Assembly (NCBI GenBank): GCA_947492475.1
Contig: CANLNM010000001.1
Span: forward strand, 248,001-312,000
Source of the DNA: an uncultured Paracoccaceae bacterium
Lineage (GTDB): Bacteria; Pseudomonadota; Alphaproteobacteria; Rhodobacterales; Rhodobacteraceae
Reading direction: 5' to 3'
Length of the DNA: 64,000 bases
Of this stretch, positions 19,736 through 29,299 are shown piece by piece; within the stretch, counting starts at the first letter, position 1, and every line of letters starts with the position of its first letter. The notes below the pieces were generated by a model that saw nothing but the letters and a program-made list of their open reading frames with translations, had not been told where the DNA came from and ran no database searches. Made by a program: the position numbers and the translations under genes.

Positions 19736-20194
19736 TTGCGTTTTTTCGTTCTTGCCCTTGGTCTGGCCGTTTCCGGCTGTGTGGATGTGGCAACCAGCCC
19801 AGTCGAAGTGGCCGCTTCGGTCCAAGCGGGCGCTCCACAGGCCCATTATGATACCTTTCCGACCGCATTATTCGCCGGGATGAGCTTTTCTTGTAGTAAC
19901 CCCGGTCAGACATTGGTCCGGCCCAATGCAAATGAAATCCGCTGCGAAAGCTACCTTGAGCCGGATGCAACGGCCGGGGCGATCCTGGAATTCAATGGCA
20001 CGGTGGACAATTTGCCGAAATTTGTGCTGTCGCTGATCTCTCAGCCGGCCAGCTCTGGCTATGTTGTTACCGCGGACACGTATTTACGGGTGCCAAATCC
20101 AAACGGCCAAGTTGCCAAGGTGCGATTCGAAGATCGCGAGGTCACTCAGGACCTACACGAGCTGTTTGAACTGACCGGTGGCCGTCCATTGTAA
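19736..20194 (+). CDS. small lipoprotein of unknown function, TTG start
   Basis: This 152-residue protein starts MRFFVLALGLAVSGC, a lipoprotein signal peptide with lipobox AVSGC, so the mature form begins at cysteine 15 and is membrane anchored. The TTG at 19736 is chosen because a perfect GGAGG lies five bases before it and the signal peptide then begins correctly; an earlier in-frame TTG would place 29 residues in front of the signal. The mature part has two further cysteines (SFSCSN and EIRCES) and a beta-rich C-terminal domain. No family is recognised. Confidence 0.7.
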   Translation: MRFFVLALGLAVSGCVDVATSPVEVAASVQAGAPQAHYDTFPTALFAGMSFSCSNPGQTLVRPNANEIRCESYLEPDATAGAILEFNGTVDNLPKFVLSLISQPASSGYVVTADTYLRVPNPNGQVAKVRFEDREVTQDLHELFELTGGRPL

Positions 20195-20208
20195 ATGACA
20201 TTGCAGAT

Positions 20209-20238
20209 CAGGGGCCTAAGGAATGATTTGGGCCCCTG
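20209..20238 (+). terminator. possible terminator after the lipoprotein gene
   Basis: An eight-base inverted repeat (CAGGGGCC / GGCCCCTG) with a 14-base loop begins 14 bases after the stop. It lacks a T tract; the T-rich hairpin at 20311 may be the real end. Confidence 0.35.
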
Positions 20239-20310
20239 ACCAAGCGACAAATGCCAAATATATATGGGGCTGATAGGTACATAGGTGAAAATCAAAGCCT
20301 GAAACAAAAG

Positions 20311-20334
20311 AAGCGCCCCAAGGGGCGCTTTCTT
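20311..20334. terminator. bidirectional terminator between the lipoprotein gene and tRNA-Pro
   Basis: AAGCGCCCC and GGGGCGCTT form a nine-base stem with a two-base loop. Rightward it is followed by TCTTCTTTCC; leftward it is followed by TCTTTTGTTT, which suits termination of the leftward tRNA transcript. Confidence 0.75.
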
Positions 20335-20374
20335 CTTTCCGGTCTGTAACCCGAGTGGGCTAAATCCGGTTAAA

Positions 20375-20451
20375 TGGTCGGGGCGGAGAGATTCGAACTC
20401 CCGACCCTCTGTTCCCAAAACAGATGCGCTACCAGGCTGCGCTACGCCCCG
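20375..20451 (-). tRNA. tRNA-Pro, anticodon UGG
   Basis: Read leftward, a full cloverleaf of 77 bases is present. The acceptor stem is CGGGGCG/CGCCCCG with discriminator A and an encoded CCA end. The D arm contains AGCGCAGCCTGGTAGCGC, the anticodon stem is TCTGT/ACAGA around the seven-base loop TTTGGGA (anticodon TGG at its centre), and the T arm contains GTTCGAATC. A leftward open frame across this gene is a tRNA shadow and was not called. Confidence 0.95.
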
Positions 20452-20501
20452 AAACCATGAGGGGGTCATAAGGGGTACAAACGGGTTTGAAAAGCAGAAA
20501 T

Positions 20502-21005
20502 TTACATTTCTGTGCAGGAATCTTCATCTAAGGTTTTTACGGATGGATGATGCAGGCGATCCCCAACCGAAATCCCAAGCCGAGATGACATTCCTCCATT
20601 GATTTCAAGCACGTATTGCACGTCCCTGCCCCCATCAATGACCGTATCATCCAGCGGAATGGCGTTGTTGTGAATATGTGTGACGCGTCCAGATGCATCG
20701 GCAAATATCATATCAAGTGGAATCAGCGTATTGCGCATCCAGAACGTGGCATGGCGCGGTGCATCATAGACGAACAACATGCCCGACATGGTCGGCATTT
20801 GGTCCACATGCATCAATCCTTGGGAACGTTCCTGATCGTCATCGGCCAAATCAATGGCAAAACGGGCCCGGCCAAACGCGCCGCGCACCGTTACATGTTC
20901 AATATCGCAAACCGGCAAAGCCTGCGCCGGATTGGGGGGCGATTCTTGTGCTGTTGAAAATTGCGCCAGAACACTTAGTCCCACACTCAAAACAACAGCC
21001 CGCAT
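20502..21005 (-). CDS. DUF192 family secreted protein
   Basis: This 167-residue protein has a signal peptide ([21 protein letters not shown]) and a DUF192 domain. The family features [43 protein letters not shown] and the closing [10 protein letters not shown] are all visible. The family is widespread in bacteria and archaea with no settled function. The ATG at 21005 lies two bases past the stop of the upstream cold-shock gene, with GAGGAG inside that gene's end, so translation of the two is coupled. Confidence 0.87.
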   Translation of the reverse strand: MRAVVLSVGLSVLAQFSTAQESPPNPAQALPVCDIEHVTVRGAFGRARFAIDLADDDQERSQGLMHVDQMPTMSGMLFVYDAPRHATFWMRNTLIPLDMIFADASGRVTHIHNNAIPLDDTVIDGGRDVQYVLEINGGMSSRLGISVGDRLHHPSVKTLDEDSCTEM

Positions 21006-21007
21006 CG

Positions 21008-21556
21008 TCACTCCTCGCTTAACTCTCTCGCAGCCATGTCCCATGACAGGATTTCGGTCGCCATACGTCCCCGGCGGCCTTCGACCACCCGCAATCCAAC
21101 GGCTTCGCCCGGTTGCAGATCCGCAAGCCCGGACCGGCGCAACACTTCGATATGGATAAACACATCCGCATCAAAGCCAAAGATATTTGCAAACCCAAAA
21201 CCCTTGGCCTTATCGAACCATTTGACCCGAGCGGGTTCAAGGGGGGCATTGGCCAATTCTTCGGGGTCAAACGCCTCAAAGTCCGAAAGCCCGGCCGTCG
21301 GTGGTGTTGACGGCGGTGTGATCGCATAGACTTCGATGGCTTGCATGCCGCGATCCGTTTGCTGGACCAGCAATTCAATCTCTGATCCGTCAGCGACAGA
21401 ACTTTGACCAAAATTGCGCAGCACGTTCGCGTGCAACAAAATGTCAGGTCCACCGTCGCTGGCTACGACAAAACCAAACCCTTTTGCAGGATCGAACCAT
21501 TTGACCTGCCCAAGGATGGCATGCCCCTCATCTTCTTCATGTAATACTTCGTTCAT
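21008..21556 (-). CDS. double cold-shock-domain protein
   Basis: This 182-residue protein has two cold-shock domains. The first is at residues about 14-80 (GQVKWFDPAKGFGFVVA) and the second at about 105-175 (RVKWFDKAKGFGFANI, then DVFIHIEVLRRSG). The RNP1-type aromatic motifs are intact in both. Such proteins bind single-stranded RNA or DNA and act as RNA chaperones or antiterminators. The linker is acidic and proline-rich. Start choice: AGGGG four bases before the ATG at 21556; the longer frame has no support. It leads an operon with DUF192. Confidence 0.88.
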   Translation of the reverse strand: MNEVLHEEDEGHAILGQVKWFDPAKGFGFVVASDGGPDILLHANVLRNFGQSSVADGSEIELLVQQTDRGMQAIEVYAITPPSTPPTAGLSDFEAFDPEELANAPLEPARVKWFDKAKGFGFANIFGFDADVFIHIEVLRRSGLADLQPGEAVGLRVVEGRRGRMATEILSWDMAARELSEE

Positions 21557-21640
21557 TTTTCCCCTACACCGAGTGTCCCCATACACCAAGTGGTCTTTGC
21601 GCTGTGGACCTACCGAAAATCGGATTTTTTCCAATAATAC

Positions 21641-21679
21641 AAGCCCTGTCATTCACGAAGCGTGAAATTCAGGGGCTTA
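21641..21679 (-). terminator. hairpin at the end of pdxH
   Basis: AAGCCCTG and CAGGGGCTT, with an inner TTCAC/GTGAA pairing, form an imperfect stem that overlaps the pdxH stop codon. It may terminate the leftward pdxH transcript; the tail is A/T-rich rather than pure T. Confidence 0.4.
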
Positions 21680-22274
21680 ATCGGTCAATTTTCCATGGCT
21701 CGTCGGCAGAATTGCGACACCACCGGAAGCGATCGTGCAACCGGAAGGCGCCATCTGCCCAGAACTCTATCTCAATAGGTGTAATACGGAATCCCCCCCA
21801 AAAAGGAGGGCGCTTAGGTTGCGCCCCCTCACGGGCCGTTACTTTTGCCACCTCAGCCATCAACGTCATGCGCGACGATAATGGTTGCGACTGTTGCGAG
21901 GCCCAGGCCCCCAACCGGCTTTTGAGAGAACGAGAGTTGTAGTAGTCATCCGCCTGCTTGTCCCCAACAGTCGAAATGAGCCCCCGCACACGCACTTGTC
22001 GACGCAAAGATTTCCAATGCATCACAAAGGCAGCTTTGCCCGATTGAGCCAGTTCCTGACCCTTTGCTGATTCAAAGTTCGTGTAAAAAACAAAGGCATC
22101 TGCCTCTATTTCTTTTAGCAACACCATTCTAGCATTGGGCATTCCGGATTGATCCACAGTGGACAATGCGATTGCATTGGGATCATTCGGTTCAGACTTT
22201 TCAGCCTCTTCCAGCCAGTTGCGCGCGATGATGAATGGATCATCCCCCGCAAATTTTCCGGTCCGGTCACTCAT
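21669..22274 (-). CDS. pdxH: pyridoxamine 5'-phosphate oxidase
   Basis: PdxH uses FMN and oxygen to oxidise pyridoxine/pyridoxamine 5'-phosphate to pyridoxal 5'-phosphate. The 201-residue protein has the expected N-terminus ([16 protein letters not shown]), FMN-contacting ARMVLLKEI and [28 protein letters not shown], and the C-terminal signature that runs from WGGFRI to [17 protein letters not shown]. It is divergent from fabI across about 184 bases, a space that probably holds both promoters. Confidence 0.95.
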   Translation of the reverse strand: MSDRTGKFAGDDPFIIARNWLEEAEKSEPNDPNAIALSTVDQSGMPNARMVLLKEIEADAFVFYTNFESAKGQELAQSGKAAFVMHWKSLRRQVRVRGLISTVGDKQADDYYNSRSLKSRLGAWASQQSQPLSSRMTLMAEVAKVTAREGAQPKRPPFWGGFRITPIEIEFWADGAFRLHDRFRWCRNSADEPWKIDRLSP

Positions 22275-22458
22275 GTCTCGATCTCTCTTACATTACTGAT
22301 ACGTCACACGACCGTCTGCCTTCATCATCCCATCGTCAAGAACAGCCTTCTGGCGGCCCCTGCATCCGATGACTTGATGAACACACATCAATCCCCTACA
22401 CCGGACCCCAAAATGGGGGACATATGCAATGTCCACTAAAGGACAGAAGGAACGAAAA

Positions 22459-23265
22459 ATGACGTCGAACCTGATGCAGGGCAAAAAAGGCCTGATTATG
22501 GGTCTTGCGAATGAAAAATCCATCGCTTGGGGCATTGCCAAAGCACTGAGCGACGCAGGTGCCGAAATGGCTTTTTCCTATATGGGAGAAGCGTTTAAGA
22601 AACGTGTAGAGCCGATGGCAGATAAATTGGGCGTGTCGCAATTGTTTGACTGTGACGTGTCTGATCCCGATTCTGTCGACGCTTGTTTTGATGCGATCGA
22701 AAAAGAATGGGGTCAGATTGATTTCCTCGTTCATGCCATTGGTTTTTCAGACAAAAACGAATTGCGCGGCCGCTATGTCGACACTAGTCGGGATAACTTC
22801 CTGATGACCATGGATATCAGCTGCTATTCCTTTACGTCAGTTGCGCAACGCGCCGAAAAACTGATGAAAGACGGCGGTTCGATGCTGACCCTGACCTATT
22901 ATGGCGCCGAACAGGTTATGCCGCACTATAATGTCATGGGCGTGGCCAAAGCCGCGTTGGAAGCGTCGGTCAAATATCTGGCCGAAGATCTGGGCAAAGA
23001 CGGGATTCGCGTGAATGCGATTTCTGCCGGCCCAATCAAAACCCTTGCAGCCAGCGGCATCGGCGATTTCCGGTATATCCTGAAATGGAACGAATATAAC
23101 TCGCCGCTGCGCCGCAATGTCAGCATCGACGAAGTCGGCAATTCTGCGCTTTATCTGCTGTCTGATCTGGGCAGTGGTGTGACCGGTGAAAACCTGCATG
23201 TGGATGCCGGGTATCACGTGGTTGGGATGAAGGCGGTGGATGCGCCGGATCTGAACAAGCTCTGA
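22459..23265 (+). CDS. fabI: enoyl-[acyl-carrier-protein] reductase (NADH), FabI
   Basis: FabI performs the last step of each fatty-acid elongation cycle and is the target of triclosan and isoniazid-type inhibitors. The 268-residue protein has the N-terminal nucleotide-binding stretch GLIMGLANEKSIAWGI, the catalytic Tyr-x6-Lys (Tyr157 and Lys164 in HYNVMGVAK), and SAGPIKTLAASGI near the substrate loop. ATG at 22459 was chosen from the family N-terminus; an in-frame ATG ten codons earlier exists. It is followed by a strong terminator. Confidence 0.96.
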   Translation: MTSNLMQGKKGLIMGLANEKSIAWGIAKALSDAGAEMAFSYMGEAFKKRVEPMADKLGVSQLFDCDVSDPDSVDACFDAIEKEWGQIDFLVHAIGFSDKNELRGRYVDTSRDNFLMTMDISCYSFTSVAQRAEKLMKDGGSMLTLTYYGAEQVMPHYNVMGVAKAALEASVKYLAEDLGKDGIRVNAISAGPIKTLAASGIGDFRYILKWNEYNSPLRRNVSIDEVGNSALYLLSDLGSGVTGENLHVDAGYHVVGMKAVDAPDLNKL

Positions 23266-23286
23266 AACCAGTCATATTCTGAAATG

Positions 23287-23317
23287 AACGGACGCAAATC
23301 GCTTGCGTCCGTTTTTT
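23287..23317 (+). terminator. strong intrinsic terminator of fabI
   Basis: A perfect 11-base inverted repeat (AACGGACGCAA / TTGCGTCCGTT, loop ATCGC) runs into six or more T residues, 22 bases after the stop. Confidence 0.92.
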
Positions 23318-23484
23318 GTTGCATGAACAACCTGTTGCAGCGCGTTGTTTTATTTCAATTTATCGCACGGACGATCACATCAATATTTCAAAAATCGATG
23401 TTGGGCATGCGGTTTGGCCGAATGTCTTGAACGGCGATACAATTCGCGGCATGGTTTACGTCAAATCTGCATAGGAAACACACC

Positions 23485-24096
23485 ATGGCCACGAGCATTT
23501 TCATCTCTATCGCTCTTATTCATCTGGCCGCCGCGATTAGTCCGGGACCATCGTTTATTGTGTGTATCCGCACATCCATCACCGATGGGTTTTGGGCGTC
23601 GACCGGTTTGGCCGTTGGGTTTGGGCTGGGGGCCGCTTTGTGGGCCTGTGCGGCATTGGCCGGGTTGGCGGTGCTGTTTGAACTTGTCCCACAAGTGTTC
23701 CTCGCGATGAAATTGATCGGCGCTGGTTTTCTGTTTTTCATCGCGTTCATGATGTGGCGCCATGCCAAAGACCCGATTGATTTCAAATCCGGCGCCGCCC
23801 CCCGGGGGTGGCTATCGGCACTGCGATTTGGGTTCTTAACATTAGCCAGCAATCCCAAGGCGGCGGTGTTTTTCGGGGCGATTTTTGTCGGGTTGGTGCC
23901 AACGGATGCGTCTTTGGCGTCTTTGGCATTGCTGGTTCTGGTGATTTTCCTCAATGAAACCTTATGGTACATCATCGTTGGTCGCGTCTTTTCCTTGCCA
24001 CGCGCGCGCAGTGGATATATCGCGCTCAAACATCATCTTGACCGCGCCTTTGGATCGCTTTTGGCGCTGTTCGGTCTGAAAATAGCTTTAGGATAG
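23485..24096 (+). CDS. LysE/RhtB family amino acid exporter
   Basis: This 203-residue inner-membrane protein has about six hydrophobic segments. Features of the LysE family are the N-terminal [18 protein letters not shown] (motif SPGP), [19 protein letters not shown] and [14 protein letters not shown]. Members export lysine, homoserine, threonine or related metabolites; the substrate is not predictable here. The start follows TAGGAAACACACC. It begins a run with gpt and an aminotransferase with short spacers of 8 to 10 bases, so they probably form an operon. Confidence 0.88.
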   Translation: MATSIFISIALIHLAAAISPGPSFIVCIRTSITDGFWASTGLAVGFGLGAALWACAALAGLAVLFELVPQVFLAMKLIGAGFLFFIAFMMWRHAKDPIDFKSGAAPRGWLSALRFGFLTLASNPKAAVFFGAIFVGLVPTDASLASLALLVLVIFLNETLWYIIVGRVFSLPRARSGYIALKHHLDRAFGSLLALFGLKIALG

Positions 24097-24104
24097 GAAG
24101 TTCC

Positions 24105-24611
24105 ATGTCTGATCGTTTGCCCCATGAAAAAGGTTTCCATGTCAGCTGGGACCAGATGCATCGTGATTCCCGCGCCTTGGCATGGCGTCTGGACGGCAAA
24201 GGCCCCGGTGAAGGGGGCGCATGGAAAGCCATCGTTGCCATCACCCGTGGCGGCATGGCACCGGCGATGATCATTGCCCGTGAACTGGATGTGCGCACCG
24301 TCGATACAATCAGCGTCAAAAGCTATGATCATCAGGCCCAATCCTCGGCCGCAGTGTTGAAAAGCCCCGATCCAGACATGATGGGCGATGGCACCGGCAT
24401 TCTGGTCATTGATGATCTGGTGGACAGTGGCAAAACGCTGGAACTGGTGCGGTCGCTTTATCCAAACGCACATTTCGCCACCGTTTATGCCAAACCCAAA
24501 GGCGAACCGATGGTTGATACATTCATTACCGGAGTGAGCCAGGATACGTGGATTTTCTTTCCTTGGGATATGGCGCTGCAATATGTCGAACCCTATCGTG
24601 GCAAAGATTAA
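24105..24611 (+). CDS. gpt: xanthine phosphoribosyltransferase
   Basis: Gpt salvages guanine, xanthine and hypoxanthine with PRPP. The 168-residue protein matches the size of the family and shows the PRPP-binding signature [14 protein letters not shown] in its centre, [18 protein letters not shown] near the N-terminus, and WIFFPWDM near the C-terminus, as in E. coli Gpt. It lies between a LysE exporter and an aminotransferase with gaps of 8 and 9 bases. Confidence 0.93.
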   Translation: MSDRLPHEKGFHVSWDQMHRDSRALAWRLDGKGPGEGGAWKAIVAITRGGMAPAMIIARELDVRTVDTISVKSYDHQAQSSAAVLKSPDPDMMGDGTGILVIDDLVDSGKTLELVRSLYPNAHFATVYAKPKGEPMVDTFITGVSQDTWIFFPWDMALQYVEPYRGKD

Positions 24612-24620
24612 GGCCCCGAT

Positions 24621-25787
24621 ATGAGCCGGACCAAAGCGACATTTCTGCCCCCCGTCATGGAAGCACGCCGTTGGCTGGATGGGGTGGATTTTTCCGATCG
24701 CCCCTTGATCAACGTCTCACAAGCCGCACCAGTTGACCCGCCGCCACAGCAATTGCGTCAGGCGATCGCGGATGTGGCACTCAACGTCCCGGATGCGCAT
24801 CTATACGGTCCCGTATTGGGCCTGCCCGCGTTGAAATCCGAATTGGCCGCGCAATGGTCAGCCGCCTATCAAGGGTCCATAACGGCTGATCAGGTCGGCA
24901 TTACATCTGGCTGCAATCAAGCATTTTCAGCAACGATTTCAATGATATGCGACCAAGATGACGAAGTCATCCTGCCGATCCCCTACTATTTCAACCACCG
25001 TATGTGGCTGGATATGCAAGGTGTGAAAACGGTGCCACTTCAAACCGGGCCAGATATGCTTCCTGATCCGGCATACGCTGGCGAATTGATCACACCACGC
25101 ACCCGTGCGATTGCTTTGGTCACCCCAAACAACCCCTGTGGCGTTGAATATCCTGCTGAATTGGTCCGTGCGTTTTATGACCTTTGTCAGGACCGTGGCA
25201 TTGCTCTGATTTTGGACGAAACCTATCGCGACTTTGACAGCCGCACCGGTGCGCCACATGATTTGTTTGCTGATCCCAATTGGGCAGACACGCTGATCCA
25301 TCTTTACTCTTTTTCCAAGGCTTACCGCCTGACCGGTCACCGCGTCGGCGCAATGGTATCAAGCGTCGCCCGTCTGGAAGAAGCGGAAAAGTTTTTGGAC
25401 ACGGTTGCCATTTGTCCAAACCAAATTGGCCAATATGCAGCACTATGGGGCATGCAGAACCTAGGCGCATGGGTGTCTGGTGAACGCGATGAAATTCTGG
25501 ACCGACGCGCCGCAATTGCCGAAGGATTTCCAACGCTGGAACAACAGGGTTGGAAACTGCGCGGGCTTGGGGCGTATTTTGCCTATCTGGAACATCCCTT
25601 TGCTATGGATTCGGACGATTTGGCACGTGAACTGGTGAAACAGGCCGGGATTCTGGTGCTGCCCGGCACCATGTTTACCCCTGATGGTGACGCGGATGGC
25701 AAACGCCAAATTCGCATCGCATTTGCCAATGTTGATCGCGCAGGCATCACCGAATTGTTCACACGTCTGGCAGGGCTTAACCTCTAG
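24621..25787 (+). CDS. PLP-dependent aminotransferase, class I/II
   Basis: This 388-residue enzyme has the aspartate-aminotransferase fold. It shows the substrate and cofactor region TSGCNQAFSATISMI, the ITPRTRAIALVTPNNPCGVEY signature, the aspartate in ALILDETYRD, and the PLP-binding lysine in LYSFSKAYRLTGHRVG. The amino donor is not determined; neighbours do not point to one pathway. It is the third gene of the lysE-gpt-aminotransferase run. Confidence 0.88.
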   Translation: MSRTKATFLPPVMEARRWLDGVDFSDRPLINVSQAAPVDPPPQQLRQAIADVALNVPDAHLYGPVLGLPALKSELAAQWSAAYQGSITADQVGITSGCNQAFSATISMICDQDDEVILPIPYYFNHRMWLDMQGVKTVPLQTGPDMLPDPAYAGELITPRTRAIALVTPNNPCGVEYPAELVRAFYDLCQDRGIALILDETYRDFDSRTGAPHDLFADPNWADTLIHLYSFSKAYRLTGHRVGAMVSSVARLEEAEKFLDTVAICPNQIGQYAALWGMQNLGAWVSGERDEILDRRAAIAEGFPTLEQQGWKLRGLGAYFAYLEHPFAMDSDDLARELVKQAGILVLPGTMFTPDGDADGKRQIRIAFANVDRAGITELFTRLAGLNL

Positions 25788-25851
25788 CCTTGCACCCCTC
25801 GTCTGACCGCCCTATTCAGGTGCGGATAACGAAACCGACGGGGGCCCAATC

Positions 25852-27687
25852 ATGGCTGAGAGCAAAGCACGCAGAGTTGGCGTATGGATCATCATGGGGC
25901 TGCTGCTCGTTGGGTTGATGGGGTTTGGCGCGTCAAATTTCGGCGGCACCATACGATCTGTTGGAACTGTTGGTGATCAGGAAATTGGCCTGAACGAATA
26001 TGCTTCAGCGCTGACCCAAGAAATCCGCGCCTTTGAGGCTCAGGCGAACACCCCGATTTCATTCCCTCAGGCTCAGGCGATTGGGCTGGACCGGATCGTG
26101 TTACAGCGGTTGTTGTCAACCGCCGCGCTGGACAATGAAACATCGCGATTGGGGCTGTCGGTTGGGGATGACTTGATCCGCAATCAATTGGTTCAGATCG
26201 ATGTTTTCCAAGGCTCGGACGGGAATTTTGATCCCGCAGCCTATGAATTTATTCTGGAACGCCAAGACCTGACACCCGCGCAATTCGAAGCGACAATGCG
26301 ACGCGAAATGGCCCGCACATTGCTACAAGGCGCAGTGATCGGCGGCATTCCATCCTCTGATCTATATGCAAAAACACTGGCGACATTTGTGGGCGAACAA
26401 CGGGATTTTGGTTGGGTTAAACTCACCGAAGCCGACCTGACAGAAACCCTGCCCGCCCCAACCGAAGAAGAACTAAGCGCCTATTACGACGCCAATCCTG
26501 ACCTGTTTACGAGCGCAGAAATTCGCGTCTTTACTTATGCTTGGCTGACCCCTGACATGATTTTAGAAGAGGTCACAATCGACGAAACCAGCGTGCGTGA
26601 ACTGTATGATGATCGCATTGCCGATTTCGTGCGCGCCGAACGCCGTTTGGTGGAACGTCTGGTCATGCCTGACCAAGCCACCGCCGACGAAGCCATTGCC
26701 CAAATCGAAGTGGGTGGAAGCACCTTTGATGCGCTGGTGATTGATCGTGGTCTGACCCTGACGGATGTTGATATGGGGGATGTGGCAATCGATGAATTGG
26801 GCGATGCAGGCGAGGCAATTTTTGCCGCTCAGCCCGGTGACGTGGTTGGCCCGTTTGACACCAATTTCGGCCCTGCCCTGTTCCGTATGAATGCGATCCT
26901 ATCCGCGCAGGAAACCACATTCGAAGAAGCCGCACCCCAGCTGCGCAACGAATTGGCCGCTGGCCGGGCTGTTCGCGTGATCGAATCTGCACGTGACGGT
27001 ATTGAGGATTTGATGGCTGGCGGTGCAACGCTTGAGGATCTGCAAAGCCGCACTGATTTGGTTTTGGAACATCTGGACTGGACAGAAACGTCGCAATCCG
27101 GGATTGCCGCTTATGCTGCCTTCCGTGACGCGGCGCAGGCTGCCGAAGTTGGGGCATATCCTGAATTGATGGAACTTGAGGATGGCGGTGTTTTTGTCCT
27201 GCGTTTGGATGAAATCCGCGCCCCTGAGCTGATCCCGCTGGAGGATGTGCGCGATCAATTGACCCAAGCTTGGAATGCGGCCGCGGTTCAAACTGCGCTG
27301 AAAACCCAGGCCGATGACTTGGCCGAAGCGCTGAAAGCTGGGGAAACGCCAGAAGGCATTTCACTGACGGCCGAAACGGACCTGACTCGTCGCGCCTTTG
27401 TCGGGGGCACACCGCGTGCTTTCCTGACCGAAGTGTTTGCAGCTGAGATCGGCGATGCGATTGTCATCGAAGACGTTGACGGGATCATCGTCGCACGCAT
27501 TGATGCCAGCCGCCCGCCCGCATCAGATGACGCCGCTGTGGCCGCTGAAACGCTGCAAATTTCGGATCAAACAGCGGCCAGCATCGCGCAGGACCTGTTT
27601 GATATCTACATGAACGCCTTGCAATCCAACACAGATGTTCATGTGGATCAGGCCGCCATTAATGCTGTGCATGCGAGCTTTCAATGA
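25852..27687 (+). CDS. periplasmic peptidyl-prolyl isomerase/chaperone (PpiD/SurA_N type)
   Basis: This 611-residue protein has one N-terminal membrane anchor (residues about 9-31, VWIIMGLLLVGLMGFGASNF), a SurA_N-like helical domain (SVGTVGDQEIGLNEYASALTQEIRAF and following), a parvulin-like region around residues 240-360, and a C-terminal helical domain. This is the PpiD layout, in which the bulk faces the periplasm and assists folding of secreted or outer-membrane proteins. The parvulin region is divergent, so isomerase activity is uncertain. Its stop overlaps the trpE ATG by four bases, so trpE is translationally coupled to it. Confidence 0.88.
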   Translation: MAESKARRVGVWIIMGLLLVGLMGFGASNFGGTIRSVGTVGDQEIGLNEYASALTQEIRAFEAQANTPISFPQAQAIGLDRIVLQRLLSTAALDNETSRLGLSVGDDLIRNQLVQIDVFQGSDGNFDPAAYEFILERQDLTPAQFEATMRREMARTLLQGAVIGGIPSSDLYAKTLATFVGEQRDFGWVKLTEADLTETLPAPTEEELSAYYDANPDLFTSAEIRVFTYAWLTPDMILEEVTIDETSVRELYDDRIADFVRAERRLVERLVMPDQATADEAIAQIEVGGSTFDALVIDRGLTLTDVDMGDVAIDELGDAGEAIFAAQPGDVVGPFDTNFGPALFRMNAILSAQETTFEEAAPQLRNELAAGRAVRVIESARDGIEDLMAGGATLEDLQSRTDLVLEHLDWTETSQSGIAAYAAFRDAAQAAEVGAYPELMELEDGGVFVLRLDEIRAPELIPLEDVRDQLTQAWNAAAVQTALKTQADDLAEALKAGETPEGISLTAETDLTRRAFVGGTPRAFLTEVFAAEIGDAIVIEDVDGIIVARIDASRPPASDDAAVAAETLQISDQTAASIAQDLFDIYMNALQSNTDVHVDQAAINAVHASFQ

Positions 27688-29189
27688 TCACAGATTTTGA
27701 GACGTTCAAACGCGGCTACGAAGCAGGCGAAAATCAGGTTGTTTACACCCGTTTGGCTGCAGATTTAGACACGCCGGTTTCCCTGATGTTGAAATTGTCC
27801 GGCGCGGGCAAAGATGCGTTTGTATTAGAAAGTGTGACCGGCGGTGAAGTGCGCGGGCGCTATTCGATTGTCGGCATGAACCCGGATTTGATCTGGGAAT
27901 GTCGCGGGGAAATCAGCCGGATCAACCGGTCTGCCAGATTTGACGACGCCGCCTTTCAGGACATGGAAGGGTCGCCCTTAACGACGTTGCGCGCGGTTCT
28001 GGCCGAAAGCAAAATCGATCTGCCCGATGGATTGCCGGCCGCCGCCGCAGGGCTGTTTGGCTATCTGGGATATGACACGATCAGATTGGTTGAACATCTG
28101 CCAAACGTAAACCCAGACCCGCTGGGATTGCCGGATGCGCTGATGTTGCGCCCATCTGTTGTGGCCGTGCTGGATGGCGTCAAAGGCGATGTTATTCTGG
28201 TGGCGCCTGCTTGGGCTGGATCTGGCCAATCGGCCAAGGCCGCCTATGCGCAGGCCGCCGAACGGGTCATGGATGCCCAACGCGCCTTGGAACGTCCGGT
28301 TCCGGTTGATACCCGCGCCCTGTCTGATTGCACCGACGATCCCGCGGAACCTGTTTCGAATTTCACCCACCAAGGTTACCTGCAAGCCGTTGAAAAGGCC
28401 AAAGAATACATTCGTGCGGGGGATATTTTTCAGGTGGTTCCAGCCCAGCGTTGGACCCAAGACTTTGCCGAACCGCCATTTGCGCTTTATCGGTCGTTAC
28501 GCCGCACCAACCCGTCGCCGTTTATGTTCTATTTCAATTTTGGCGGCTTTCAGGTTATCGGCGCCAGCCCAGAAATTCTGGTGCGGGTTTTTGGTCGCGA
28601 AGTAACCATTCGCCCGATTGCGGGCACACGCCCCCGTGGCGCCACCCCAGAAGAAGACAAAGCACTGGAAGCAGATCTGCTGGCAGACAAAAAAGAGCTG
28701 GCGGAACATTTGATGTTGCTGGATCTGGGCCGCAATGACACCGGCAAAGTGTCCAAAATTGGCACGGTCAAACCCACCGAAGAATTTATCATCGAACGCT
28801 ACAGCCACGTCATGCATATCGTGTCCAATGTCGTCGGGGAATTGGCCGAAGACCAAGACGCCCTGAGCGCATTTTTCGCAGGCATGCCCGCTGGTACCGT
28901 GTCAGGCGCCCCCAAGGTGCGCGCGATGGAAATCATCGACGAATTAGAGCCTGAAAAGCGCGGCGTTTATGGCGGAGGTGTGGGATATTTCAGTGCCAAT
29001 GGCGATATGGATATGTGCATCGCCCTGCGCACGGCCATTGTCCAGAACCAAAAACTTTACATTCAGGCAGGCGGCGGCGTTGTCTATGACAGTGACCCCG
29101 AAGCTGAGTACCAAGAGACCGTGCATAAATCCAACGCCATCCGCAAAGCGGCCAAAGATGCCACACGGTTCCGCGAAACTGGGAATTAA
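27684..29189 (+). CDS. trpE: anthranilate synthase component I
   Basis: TrpE converts chorismate to anthranilate using ammonia delivered by TrpG, the first step of tryptophan synthesis. The 501-residue protein has the N-terminal domain with the tryptophan-binding motif LLKLSG (VSLMLKLSGAGKDAFVLES) and a C-terminal chorismate-binding domain with FYFNFGGFQVIGASPE, RPIAGTRPRGATPEED, LLDLGRNDTGKVSKIG and FAGMPAGTVSGAPKVRAMEII. It is separated from trpG by about 3.3 kb containing an HxlR regulator, two VOC genes and a deacetylase. Confidence 0.96.
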   Translation: MITDFETFKRGYEAGENQVVYTRLAADLDTPVSLMLKLSGAGKDAFVLESVTGGEVRGRYSIVGMNPDLIWECRGEISRINRSARFDDAAFQDMEGSPLTTLRAVLAESKIDLPDGLPAAAAGLFGYLGYDTIRLVEHLPNVNPDPLGLPDALMLRPSVVAVLDGVKGDVILVAPAWAGSGQSAKAAYAQAAERVMDAQRALERPVPVDTRALSDCTDDPAEPVSNFTHQGYLQAVEKAKEYIRAGDIFQVVPAQRWTQDFAEPPFALYRSLRRTNPSPFMFYFNFGGFQVIGASPEILVRVFGREVTIRPIAGTRPRGATPEEDKALEADLLADKKELAEHLMLLDLGRNDTGKVSKIGTVKPTEEFIIERYSHVMHIVSNVVGELAEDQDALSAFFAGMPAGTVSGAPKVRAMEIIDELEPEKRGVYGGGVGYFSANGDMDMCIALRTAIVQNQKLYIQAGGGVVYDSDPEAEYQETVHKSNAIRKAAKDATRFRETGN

Positions 29190-29299
29190 TCGGTCATTGG
29201 AACAGGGTAGTTAGTGTTTGCTGGATGTCTCTGTTTTGATTTACGGTCCTAAATCCAATTGCGACCGACCGAACATGCATTGTGCCTTTGATCGTTGGA

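Noticed and set aside
20146-20469. A 107-residue leftward open frame overlapping tRNA-Pro
   Set aside because: Its centre is a translation of the tRNA itself, a well-known false prediction; the tRNA cloverleaf is complete.
26663-27412. A 249-residue leftward open frame opposite the PpiD-like gene
   Set aside because: Antisense shadow with S, R, P and Q composition and no recognisable domain.
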